DNA of 64,000 nt from positions 2,666,001 through 2,730,000 of the forward strand of contig OX595991.1 in the NCBI GenBank assembly GCA_951394045.1. Direction: 5' to 3'. Source of the stretch: Nitzschia sp. DOCU1. Lineage: Eukaryota; Bacillariophyta; Bacillariophyceae; Bacillariales; Bacillariaceae. Position 1 is the first letter of the stretch. Each line of letters starts with the position of its first letter. Positions 18,795-28,500 of the stretch are shown piece by piece. The position numbers and the translations under genes were made by a program. Under the pieces are notes generated by a model. The model worked only from the letters and a program-made list of their open reading frames with translations. It had not been told where the DNA came from and searched no databases.

Positions 18795-19061
18795 CTAGCT
18801 GTCGGTGGGCAGTTCTTCAATGATAGATTTCGAGCAATCTTCGACAATGCTGTCATCTCCAGAACCATCGTTGAGATCGTTGGCATCATCCATGGCGATG
18901 ATGGCGTCCATGCTGTGTCCTCATCATCGCGCCGCAAAATCTCACGGTTGGTTATCGCGACGGGTGAAGGCCAGGCGAGAGGCCATGTCGAACCCTTCGA
19001 CTTCTTGAAACGGTCGAAAGAGTCGAAAGCTGCACCCAGATAGTTCTATCCTATCTTTCAT
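18795..19061 (-). CDS. possible small gene with a 33-nt intron
   Basis: On the minus strand, ATG 19061 opens a frame reading MKDRIELSGCSFRLFRPFQE then VEGFDMASRLAFTRRDNQP, followed by TGA. After 33 nt (18913-18945) that begin GTGAGA and end CACAG, the same phase resumes with MDAIIAMDDANDLNDGSGDD and ends at TAG 18795. The first part looks conserved-domain-like and the second like an acidic protein tail, so both may belong to one small protein (~78 aa). A 33-nt intron is far below the 63-190 bp of the other introns here, so a decayed gene or two unrelated frames are also possible. Confidence 0.3.
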
Positions 19062-19223
19062 TATTAGTGGCCGTGACGACTCTATTGCACAATATTTCAT
19101 TAGTATTGATACATTTCTGGGTAGTCCACTGCTGATCTGTGAATCGTCTGCCTAGTATTAGCCATGCTCTCGTACCACCAGCCACCACCACCACCACAGG
19201 CGCAGATCTCGTCCTCAACGGCG

Positions 19224-19957
19224 TCATCGACAGCTACTACTATTAGTGGTAAACGGTGAGGAAAAGGAAGAAGAACAAGGATCAGCAGCAGAGGGCGAGA
19301 ACAGTGCCTTCATCGCCTCCCCGTATAGGCTGTCATCAATGGCGCCGCATTCAACCATATCAAGGAATCCGTTGGCGTCGATCGCAAAGTCCACGAGGGG
19401 GCTCCTGTGCTGCTGGCTCCTTGTTCTTTCGTCTTCAAGATCCTCGTTGTTCCTGGTACTACTACGACTGCTCTTGCTATGCCTCTTGCTGATATTTTGG
19501 TCATCATTTGCTGTTTGACGTTCTTCAAGAAGGCAAGAAGAAGGGATTCTCCCCCCACCATCATGATTACACCACGTTCTTGAGTGGTCACAAGCTGCTG
19601 GGCGTTTCTTCTGCTCCTCGCCAGTTACGAAAGGCAAGCTTCGATCCTCACTTTTTCTTGGGCACTTGATCTTTCGTCGTATCATACCAGCGCACAAGCC
19701 TATTTGGCCTCTCCGGAACAATGGGTGCTTGTACGTCCAACAATCCGGGGACAAGGGGTCCTTGACAAGTTCAAATCCATAAATGTGGAGTTGTCTCTGA
19801 AAGGTTCGGAACTTGGGGGCTCCTTGTCCTCCGCCGGGGCTCTGGTTCGTAAAGTATCGAGGAAGCAAAAGTGCGGTGGTGGTTGCTGACCCTCCTTTGC
19901 ATCTCCGGAAGTCTCCCCCTTGGGACGACCAGAGAACGAAAATTGTCCTCCACTAAA
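19224..19957 (-). CDS. HSF-type DNA-binding protein, N-terminal part unresolved
   Basis: From ~19868 down to 19224 the minus strand encodes an HSF DNA-binding domain: LPRYFTNQSPGG, then KFRTFQRQLHIYGFELV (recognition helix) and CWTYKHPLFRRGQIGLC, followed by a Ser/Arg-rich tail. The same frame extends upstream as TIFVLWSSQGGDFRRCKGGS, which aligns with the HSF W-S-x-x-G-x-x-F segment. It is then closed by TAG at the position of a possible acceptor (TTTTAG, exon start ~19957). Helix 1 of the domain (usually F-P-x-K-L-x-x-M-L) was not found: the nearest candidate, RLEVLVEDN, lies in another frame immediately upstream. HSFs are the largest transcription factor family in diatoms. This copy is either spliced from an unseen upstream exon or frameshifted. 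Confidence 0.7.
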
Positions 19958-20262
19958 ACTTCCAATCGGTTGTTCTAACAAATTGTGGTGATGCGGCATC
20001 CCGGGATGCATGGTGGTATCCGGCCGCGGCACACTAAAGATTGGTGTCGTCTTGAATGGTGACGGCCATATGATTGGTGCCGCATTCAGGGATGGTCAAG
20101 TCTATGCGGTTCGTTCCGAACTTGGGCCGATTGGTGGAAACATCTGCAGCTTTCGATGTGATCCCGACCTTGAAAATTGCCGTATTTCTTGAAGTGTGGT
20201 GATTGGTAACGCCAACTCTTACACTTCCTTCACGTAATCCTGCCTATACGAATCCGGAGACA

Positions 20263-20916
20263 TCAAGTTGATTTTTGGGTGACAGACGCTTGTATTTCGG
20301 CAGCGATCACATCTGCTAGCGGCATGAGATGAAATTTCGCCGAACACACACCAAATTCAGACACATCCTGTAGCTTGATGGAAATATCTGGGTTGATTTC
20401 CTTTTGCATTGCCTTTTCATTCCATTTTGCATAGGGGTACTTTTGACGAAATTCTTCAAAGACGCGCTGGTGATGATCATCATTCCAAGGGCTTTGGCAT
20501 TTCGCAGTATTTCCAATCACAAATTCCACATGCTCAAATCCTTCTGGATAAGGACTACCATCCTTGGGAGAGGGTATCTCAATGGCATCCACTTGATGCG
20601 GCGTTGCCAACGATTTCATTGGGGTATTCAAGCGAAACGTGGCAATAGGGCGGCCGCCAACCTCGGATTCAATCAACAGCGTGAAATGGTCCCGGTCTCT
20701 CGACAGATCCTCCACAAGATCCCGGTAGTCCTTCAATGTCGCCGTTCTCCAACAAACATGGTCGGCTGTAAGATTAGACACGTCAATGTTCCACTCGGCC
20801 TGCAACGCCGCAACAATATTTGTCAGAAATCTTGGAATAAGAGTCTCCAGCTTTGTCAGAAAGGCCCTTGCTAGGTCTCCCTCTGTGTCGTCCCTCGCGA
20901 CGTCCAAAGATGCCAT
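20263..20916 (-). CDS. YecM-like protein (VOC-fold family)
   Basis: 217 aa from ATG 20916 (MASLDVARDDTEGD). The order of conserved segments follows bacterial YecM: an N-terminal helical part, LTADHVCWRTATLKDYRDLV, a central GGRPIATFRLNTP, the Pro-containing IEIPSPKDGSPYPEGFEHVE, then VIGN. It ends with SIKLQDVSEFGVCSAKFHLMP, the equivalent of the last strand (IKFHP in bacteria). YecM adopts a vicinal-oxygen-chelate/glyoxalase fold with putative metal-binding His and Glu residues (here in TADH and GFEHVE); its reaction is not established. The protein is typically bacterial, so transfer into the algal lineage is possible. No targeting sequence is evident. Confidence 0.85.
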   Translation of the reverse strand: MASLDVARDDTEGDLARAFLTKLETLIPRFLTNIVAALQAEWNIDVSNLTADHVCWRTATLKDYRDLVEDLSRDRDHFTLLIESEVGGRPIATFRLNTPMKSLATPHQVDAIEIPSPKDGSPYPEGFEHVEFVIGNTAKCQSPWNDDHHQRVFEEFRQKYPYAKWNEKAMQKEINPDISIKLQDVSEFGVCSAKFHLMPLADVIAAEIQASVTQKST

Positions 20917-21264
20917 GATCACTAAGAATACTGGGAGATTCACACGATGGAAGCATGCGGGTATCGTTTCATCCCCACATAACTACGGTAGCCGCCGACG
21001 AAGCTCGAAGATCGACCGTCATTTTAGATCGGTCATTCGGTATGCCGAAGAAAAATGAGTGGACTGCGACGCAAAACCTCTCTAGTAGCAACCAGGGGTC
21101 AATTGTTCCCCACAATTGACCCCTGGAAGATGCCCGAACCGTAATCCTTGCGCGATCGCGCGCAATCTTGTGGGACTGGGCGCAATAACAAGGAAATTTT
21201 TTACGACCGTTTGAATTGAGTTTTGTTTTCGACACATGGAAGGCCTTGCGCGCGCGCCGTCCAG
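20917..21264. other. intergenic gap with perfect stem-loop
   Basis: Holds a perfect 14-bp stem, CCAGGGGTCAATTG (21092-21105) and CAATTGACCCCTGG (21113-21126), around a 7-nt loop TTCCCCA. It lies ~180 bp upstream of the YecM-like start. Confidence 0.6.
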
Positions 21265-21265
21265 A

Positions 21266-21390
21266 AATGATGGAACTGCAGGAACTGCAGTAACTGCAGG
21301 AACTGCAGTAACTGCAGGAACTGCAGTAACTGCAGGAACTGCAGTAACTGCAGTAACTGTAGTTCCTGCAGTTCCTGCAGTTCCATCATT
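21266..21390. repeat. foldback element 1 of GGAACTGCAG units
   Basis: Begins AATGATGGAACTGCAGGAAC and ends with its inverse, GTTCCTGCAGTTCCATCATT. The middle alternates GGAACTGCAG and TAACTGCAG units, making a long self-complementary array. GC-rich CGCGCGCG flanks the left side. Confidence 0.85.
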
Positions 21391-21414
21391 TATTTATCTA
21401 AATATATAAAGCCG

Positions 21415-21475
21415 TATATGTATTCCGAGCCCGTCAAACCATTTAAAGATATATGTATTCCGAGCCCGTCAAACC
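21415..21475. repeat. 26-bp direct repeat, 35-bp period
   Basis: TATATGTATTCCGAGCCCGT followed by CAAACC occurs at 21415-21440 and again identically at 21450-21475, between the two foldback elements. Confidence 0.8.
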
Positions 21476-21599
21476 TCCGTCGCATTATTGTGTCGAAACT
21501 TTTGCGACATGCATCAATATACATACTCTAATATGTAATTAATAAAACGGAATGCGCGCGCGTCAATCAGATGCTTGACTGCTGGAGGTGCTCGCGCGC

Positions 21600-21690
21600 A
21601 ATGATGGAACTGCAGGAACTGAAGGAACTGCAGTAACTGCAGTTCCTTCAGTTCCTGCAGGTTCCTGCAGTTCCATCATTTTACCAAGGC
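21600..21690. repeat. foldback element 2 of GGAACTGCAG units
   Basis: Same terminal sequence as element 1 (AATGATGGAACTGCAGGAAC at the left, its inverse at 21671-21690) with a shorter middle including GAAGGAACTGCAGTAACTGC. A CGCGCGCA run again lies at the left boundary. The shared ends and different lengths indicate one repeat family with variable arrays. Confidence 0.85.
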
Positions 21691-21975
21691 TTCATATTTA
21701 CCGCACTCTAAAATGCAAAGCCGTTTCGAGCATGCGCAGCTTGTTGTGGCGAACGGGTGGCGAACGGGTTATGAGTCGAGTTTCGGGCATCTTCCTGGTA
21801 GCAACCGAAGCTTCGTGTCAGAACGGGCGTGCCCCGCTCCCTCGGGCTATAATGATCCCCTACAAGAGGACACACGGGCGACAAACGTTTTGGAGCCCCA
21901 TTCCCGAACCCCAAAAGATACCGGTACGTTTTTGCCTCGTCAAAAGTGACGCAAGATGATGATGTGATTCCATCG

Positions 21976-24719
21976 ATGAAAGAACTTTCAAGATTTTGTG
22001 TCGAGAACTTGTTTGTTTCATACTCGCCGCTTTTCTGTTACTTTAGTAGCTACACAGGAACCGGCAACAATATTGTTATTAGAAACGAAAGCGGTATGGA
22101 AGATGAAATGGAGGCTGTGGTGACTGCCCCGTGGTGGGTGTGGTTGATCTTGTCGATCATCGCCGGCGTTTCATTTTGGTGCCAAGCGGTCGTCACAGAA
22201 GAGAGGTACGCTGTCACGAAGAATCTATTGATTGGACACATGCGTATTCTAATATTTCTCGTTTTCGTCCAGGCTGGTTCCTGCTCTCAACGTAATTTCG
22301 GATTACTACAACATCCCAAACGACATTGCAGGTACACACTTTGAGAAATGCGAACGTGGTCGTCGTCGTTGACGTTTTCAGTCAAATCTCAGATTCATTG
22401 CTCATTGTCCTACAGGTGCTACCCTCATGGCAGCCGGGGCTTCTTCTCCAGAACTCTTCTCGTCTTTTGTGTCTCTCTTTATCACGCATTCATCCTTGGG
22501 ATTGGGAACCGTGAGCAGATCCCTCGGTGGCAGTGTTTGTCGTAAACGTCGGTATACCATTTCCTGACACTGCTTGAATCTTTTTCGACAGATTGTGGGG
22601 TCAGAAATCTTCAATCAACTCATCATTTGTGCGGGAGCAGTATATGCATGTAAGGATCACAATATCACTTCCTTTGTGCCTACAGGGGATATTCTTTTCT
22701 GGTGGCGAGGACTCTCACTCCCTCCTTTTCGTCGTCAGCAAAGAGTGGGACGTTACAGCTTGACAAGGCCATTGTTATTCGAGAAGTTGGATTCTACGCG
22801 CTGTCCATCGTGTTGCTATATGTCGCTCTACAGGATGTGGAGCCGACCGATGATGATACGCTGGGCGTCGACCACATCTTCATTTCATTTTGGGAGGCCT
22901 GCATGGTGTTTGGCGGTTATATTCTATATGTTATTGTCTGTGCCAACATGGATGCAATAGTGGCTTTCTTTACCCGAACTACAGAAGCGCTTAGTGCCCA
23001 AGGAAAGAAGGGGTATGGAACTATTCGGACGCACAAAGTGGTACGGGAAGATGGAGTGCGCTGGTGGTGGAGGGCACTGCGCCTATCTCATATTTTTGGC
23101 TTTCAACCTTTATTCTACCTCAGTCATTGGATGAGCAGATTCCCCTCAACTTGGCGTACGTGACCAAGCACCAAAATTTGTCCACGGAACCTAAAGCCAA
23201 CTGGAAGGAAGTCGAGTACATCATGCCCGCAGAATCGTTTCAAACCACCAGTGAGGAAGAACGATTGCAAGCTTTCAGCCGAATGCGTAGTAGCGGAAGC
23301 AGCATCAGCAATAAGAGCTTTCATCGGGGAAGCTCCTTGTTGGCACGGTCGTTTCGAGATTCAATATCGAAGATTGGTAACGGTATGTTAGTGGACTTGA
23401 TCATGCATTCGGAGCGGCCTACCCAGCTTCATAGCATTCACGATCTCGAGGACAACGAGGTATCAACAACTGGATGCATGAAACCGTCGATCAACCGTTC
23501 TGATTTCTTATTTTCAAACCTCTTTCTGTATATCTTGCACCGTAGGTTACAAAAGTTTTCCGTTGCTTTCTGTGGCAGGCATCACCCTTTTATACCAAGG
23601 CTCGCTTTTGCTCGCACGCCTGGCACTTGCGCTGGTTTACGATAACAGACAATGAGATCACTTCAGTCCCCGATCGTCAGGATCCCGAGCGTCACAGAAT
23701 GCGGTATCCCAGATTCACGGAGCTTCATGTCGATGATGATCGTTTAATCATCCGAATGATCAACCCTATCAACGATAAACGTAACTGTAAGTCTTCGAAT
23801 CCAGCAGTGTCGGTACTAAAGGCAAGAGGCAATCCTCACCGTTTCACCTAAAATCCTGCAGATACGATCATGGCCCCGTCAAAAAAGATTTTCCTAGCTG
23901 TGTTAGAAAAGTTGGAAGGTTTTATGAAATGGAACGCAACAATTCGCGGTGATTCTATTGTTGACGATAGCAAGGCAACCGAAGACCAAGTCGACGACGA
24001 AGTGGAGAATACCGATGTCCACGTCGAACTCATTGAATTTCCCTGCGATGCAGGTATATTTGGGACTGTCATGTTCATCTGTTTGTTTCCTTTACGCCTC
24101 ATCATGCACTGGACCCTACCAGATGTTCGTCAAATGGATTGCCATGGTGATACCAATACTGGAATCAATACAGCTCTTTTTGCTACCTTCATGTGCTTGG
24201 TGTGGCTTGTGATTGGTAGCTACGCCATGGTTGCCTCTCTCGAGAGCTTAGCAGAATTGATGGACATTCCGGATGCTGTCATTGGATTTACTGTTTCAGC
24301 GGCAGGTAAGAAACTGCCGATACGCCTTGACATGGATGACACTTTGATCGGAATCTCAAACTTGCAATCCCTCAGGTACTTCGCTTCCAAACTATGTCGC
24401 AAGCAAGGTGGCAGCCGAAAATGGGTTTGGGAACCAAGCCGTTTCCAATGCGTTTGGGAGCAATACATTCAATATCATGGTCGGATTGGGTTTGCCTTGG
24501 ATGCTTTACACCAGCTTTGGAACTGGTTTCCAGCCGTACCATGGTCTTCCAGCTGAAGGAATTCTGGAGTCGATTGTCATAATGGCTACTGTCCTCCTTG
24601 TGTTTGTTGTCTTGATGTTGACAAGTGATTTTGTTATTTACAAGTGGCACGGAGTGTTCTATGTGATATTGTATGTGTTCTATGTGACGTACGCCATCGC
24701 AGAGGTGTATGTGAAGTAA
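21976..24719 (+). CDS. Na+/Ca2+ exchanger of the NCKX/CaCA type, nine exons
   Basis: Exons: 21976-22205, 22273-22331, 22416-22510, 22592-22649, 22739-23040, 23124-23459, 23579-23786, 23862-24305, 24376-24719; these join to 691 aa. The donor of exon 5 is ambiguous (23041 or 23056, both phase 0). The start could instead be ATG 22097 (MEDEMEAVV). Alpha-1 repeat: YYNIPNDIAGATLMAAGASS then PELF, with the essential Glu. More membrane helices follow (REVGFYALSIVLLYVALQD). A cytosolic loop of ~200 residues rich in Ser/Arg comes next, then the second half with alpha-2: IGFTVSAAGTSLPNYVASKV and NAFGSNTFNIMVGLGLPW. This is the CaCA superfamily layout; such antiporters move Ca2+ out against Na+ (with K+ in NCKX). 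Two alpha-2 positions usually Asp are Asn here. Confidence 0.9.
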
Positions 24720-24983
24720 ATTCTAGAATAGTGTTAAGCATTTTGGCAACAAGCTGCACACATACCAGGATTCCCAAACTCCAGATTGGATTCAGCAGTC
24801 ATCAAAAGTATCCGCGGGGAGGGGATAGCCAAGATAAATACCGTACCAATGTCATCAAACCGGACGAAATAGAATATCTCTATTTCTGCCCTGTCGTCAT
24901 TCTCTGTCGTTCAGAACCCCTGGCATGCGCCAAACTCATTGCCCTGCTTCGATTACTGTCATATTCTAGATTTTGATGTCACC

Positions 24984-25391
24984 TTATTTTGATTCGATCG
25001 GAGTTTTTTCTTCGCTCTTTGTTTTCTTGGCCGTCGTGGGATCCAAGCTTGCCGATTTGGTGCTATCCATTTGGATGCTTTCATCGGGCTTTTCGCGCTT
25101 CATCCGAATTCCACTCCAGACGCCTGTACCACGGAACTCGTCCGATTGCCCCGCTGCATAACCGACTAAGTCAATAGTCGACTAAAAGGGAAACTGTTAG
25201 ATCAGATACTCAGTTGCCGTGACATCGAACAATATTCGCCGTACCTTGATGGTTCAGTAAACGACCATGGTTGGAGCAGCTTCCAATTCAGTAGACGTTC
25301 GAGGAAGGAAAGCTGGTTTTGAAGTCTGAGGGGCAAATCCAGTAACAGCCGAAGTCAAAAGCAATGCAATAAACGCCAAGAAACTTCTCAT
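24984..25391 (-). CDS. small plastid-targeted protein interrupted by an in-frame TGA
   Basis: Exon 1 (25391-25245) starts MRSFLAFIALLLTSAVTGFA, a signal peptide ending in the diatom plastid motif (GFAPQ), and continues ELEAAPTMVVY, then TGA at 25256-25254, then TIK. After a 63-bp intron (25182-25244, GTACGG...TTTTAG) the same phase continues STIDLVGYAAGQSDEFRGTG, VWSGIRMKREKPDESIQ and a Lys/Ser-rich end at TAA 24984. Without the TGA the product is 114 aa with a hydrophobic segment after the transit peptide. With it, only a 45-aa signal plus transit peptide is made. TGG to TGA at a Trp position is the simplest reading (nonsense allele or sequence error). Selenocysteine is a less likely alternative. 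No family is recognised. Confidence 0.6.
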
Positions 25392-25938
25392 GGTGGCAAC
25401 AATACAGCAGCTTTGAGGAAATTGTGACGAGACGCTGTCAATTCGTTGTCGTGTGTTGAAAGAAAAGCATCTCGGCATTTTCGTGCCACCACGTCATCCC
25501 CCACCACACGCATCGGCGCGCGACCTGCGATGTAGTCAAAGTAGTCATGAAAAGTGCCAGGTGGTGGGTAAGTTGTTACATACAGATAGTACCAGGCGAG
25601 CGAGCGTGCCCGGTGCTTCGCCATCTATGACAAAACGAAATCGCGCGAGACGAGCGTGGCGGGTACAATGATGCCGGCCAGCTCTCGGCCGGCATCCATT
25701 TTTGCGTCCCGTTTCGTCATCCGTCGTTTTTTGCCACGACGCAAAAGGAGTGACGACACACCTCCTTTTCTCTCATGGCGGATGGCACCAAACTGCATTG
25801 ACAATCCTCATAGCAGCATCATTAAAGCGATCCGGAAGCTCCAGTGATTTGCCAATCGACGTCTTGTCTCGATAATATCCGAACGATCATCTCACAAATT
25901 TCTTTCTTTACAATTTCTGTGAAAGAAAATTCGTGTCC
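25392..25938. other. shared upstream region of two divergent plastid-protein genes
   Basis: The small plastid gene (minus) and the UbiB-like gene (plus) diverge from here, so both promoters must lie within this ~550 bp. CG-rich words (GGCGCGCGACC, CGAGCGAGCG) and a self-complementary stretch ATGCCGGCCAGCTC...GGCCGGCAT at ~25670-25697 are present. No gene is supported. Confidence 0.45.
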
Positions 25939-27936
25939 ATGACGCGATTCTCCCTACCTTGCCTCCTGGCTGTCATTTTTGCCAGTGTCTCGACAACCCG
26001 TGCATTTTCTGGTCACTCAAAATGTTCGATTCGGTACGCGAAGGTCTTCAGTCGCCACATGGCGGTGGCAGCGGTGGATGACAGCACTCCAGCCCCTACC
26101 ACGACTGCACGTGTGCCATCGGTCGACTCTGCCGAATTCCCCCCGCCGCTGACACCGTTTGAAAAATTCCAAAGAGCTGCCACCTTTTGGTCAACAGCTG
26201 TTCCAATTGTGGCAAACTACTATGGTCTCATTGGTAATCTCAGGCTTCAGGAGCTCTTGGGGACTCCTCTAAAGGAAGAGGATGTAGAGGTGCGTGGACA
26301 TATGATAGACATCATCTCTGCAAGCATTGTTCTTTTGAAATTTCTCACACCGAAACTTTTAATTCCCTTGTCATTTTTTGCAATCGTTCCTTCTAGAGTC
26401 TATGGAACGAGTTGCATGAAGATGGTGCCAAAAAATTGTGTGATGTTGTGACCGATCTGAAAGGATTTTATGTCAAGACGGCGCAAATTATTTCCAGTCG
26501 TCAGGATTTGTTTCCCAAACAATATACGGAAGCCTTGAGTGGTTTCACAGACAATCTCGACCCCATGCCAGCAGAACTTGCCAAAGCTGTTGTTGTACAA
26601 GAGTTGTTGAATCGTGATGAGAAATTCGAGGATGTCTTTAGTGAATTCGATGAAACACCGCTCGGTGCTGCGTCGGTGGCCCAAGTGCATCGGGCCGTCT
26701 TGACGGAAAAGTATGGGGGACGAGAAGTCGCAGTCAAGATTCAGCGACCGAGTATTGAATCCAAATTGATGGGAGATATTGCAAATCTTAAGGCCCTCTC
26801 AAAGACATTTCGCAATTTGGACGCATTGCCTTTGGATTACTACACCGTCATGGCGGAACTGGAAAAGCAGCTGGCAGACGAATTCGACTTTGTCGCCGAA
26901 GCAGTGGCAATGGACCGAATATACAACTCCTTGTCTCGAAGTATGGATGGTACGGAAAGTACGGAATTGCCTCTGGTTTTACCTCGACCGGTTGCGGGGT
27001 TGGTGAGTCGGCGTGTCTTGGTCATGGATTATTTAAAGGGGGTTCCATTGTCCAGAGCACGAGAAGAAATGCAGAAGAGAGGGGTAGATCCCGACAGTCC
27101 TGAAGCAAAATTGTTTGGTCGTAAACTTTTGAAGGCGTTGACACATGCGTTCGGCCGCAACATTTTGGAGACTGGATTCTTTCATGCTGGTAAGGAACAC
27201 ACACACCTGTTTGGAGAATTCGGATCTCTGACAACATTTCACTGACGTAATTTCTTTTCGACCCAAAGATCCTCATCCTGGAAACATTTTTGTTTTGGAG
27301 AATGGTGACATTGGCTTGATTGACTTCGGACAAGTGAAGCAAATTAGTGGAAGAAACCGGGAAACTTTGGCCAAGGTGATGATTGCTCTCGATGAACGCG
27401 AGGGAGATGATCGACCCGAGGACTTGGAACGCATTGGGAATTTGGCGCTCGAGTTGGGAGTGGAGTTGAAGGATGACGCCAAAGATGAAGCTGCAGCTGC
27501 CGTAGGAATGTGGTTGTTTGATGGGTCGACGGAGAAACTCCCTGGTGGATATGACCTCGGCGAACTGAGCCCAAACTCCCCCGTCAAAGAGCTCAAGTCA
27601 TTTCCACAAGACTTGGTGCTAGTAGGTCGGTCTTCTATTTTGATCAAAGGGCTATCAAATCGTTTGGACATTCCATGGTCGTTGAGTCGAGAGTGGGCTC
27701 CGATCGCCCGCGAAGCTCTCAAACAAGGTATCGCAACGACCCAAGGAAAAGACGATACTAATTTGCAGCGAATCCGATTCATTGTGGTCTTGAAAACGTT
27801 AAAACAATGGGCCAAAGGGCGAGCGACACGAGCTGTGACAAAGTTGCCCAGTCCGGTTAGGTCAAAGGTGGCAGCGTGGTTGGTTCGTCGAGAGGAACGA
27901 AGATCCCGAAAGGCCCTGATGACAAGGCAAAAATAA
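25939..27936 (+). CDS. ABC1/UbiB-family atypical kinase, plastid-targeted
   Basis: Exons 25939-26289, 26397-27189 and 27269-27936 (introns 107 and 79 bp) join exactly to 603 aa. The N-terminus MTRFSLPCLLAVIFASVSTT ends in RAFSG, an ER signal with the -AF- cleavage context of diatom plastid proteins. The ABC1 core follows: DLKGFYVKTAQIISSRQDLF (family KxGQ region, here K-T-A-Q), the Ala-rich loop LGAASVAQVHRA, lysine of VAVKIQRP, DEFDFVAEAVAMDRI, VLVMDYLKG, FHADPHPGNIF (catalytic loop) and LIDFGQVK (metal-binding DFG). ABC1 kinases of plastids (ABC1K) act in prenylquinone and lipid metabolism, often at plastoglobules. Key ATP-binding and metal residues are present. Assignment to the family is firm; the precise target is not known. 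Confidence 0.93.
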
Positions 27937-28500
27937 GGACACAGGGTGAAGCAAGCGTCACTTTGAAAAAGTTCGCCATGTGACGAAAGGGTAGACCGTT
28001 GATCTGACGGAAAGGGCCCTCCAACAGGACTTGGGCGCGTTGTAGCTTTCTTCTTTTGAATCCCAAGAGGCAACGCTTATCATAAAGCTCGCTACTGCCA
28101 AAGTATTGCCATAAGGGCAACTCAACATAATTGCAAGTCTCGCTAGTTTTACATTGCATTTCCGACGCTGTCATACTCGTTGATTCCTGGAAGGTAATAG
28201 GCGTAATAGGGGGGACGTACGTCGGCTTTCCCACTACCTGGTACGCTTGGTACTGGTAGTGCTCGAATTACTCGGATAGACGACTCTTTGGATCATCTTG
28301 GCGCTGACTGAACCGACTGAGTGAACTGGTGAACCCAAAGCGCAAAAATTCAACGAACTTTCAACTTCTTCCTTGGCTTTCTTGCTTCACAGAGAAATCC
28401 GAATCCATTGCGTTTGTCAGTCTCAACAGAACTGCTCATTCTTTGGACACTCTCACTTCTTTACCCTCTTCCTGCAAGTAGTAGTGACGCTATATGTATC
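27937..28500. other. intergenic gap
   Basis: No gene supported. A TACCTGGTA palindrome lies at 28235-28243, ~260 bp before the next start codon. The frame of the next gene is open upstream to 28408 (hydrophobic STELLILWTLSLLYPLPASS) but without an ATG. Confidence 0.4.

Noticed and set aside
21201..21389. 62-codon frame translating as repeated LQ(E/L)LQ
   Set aside because: Produced by the GGAACTGCAG foldback array.
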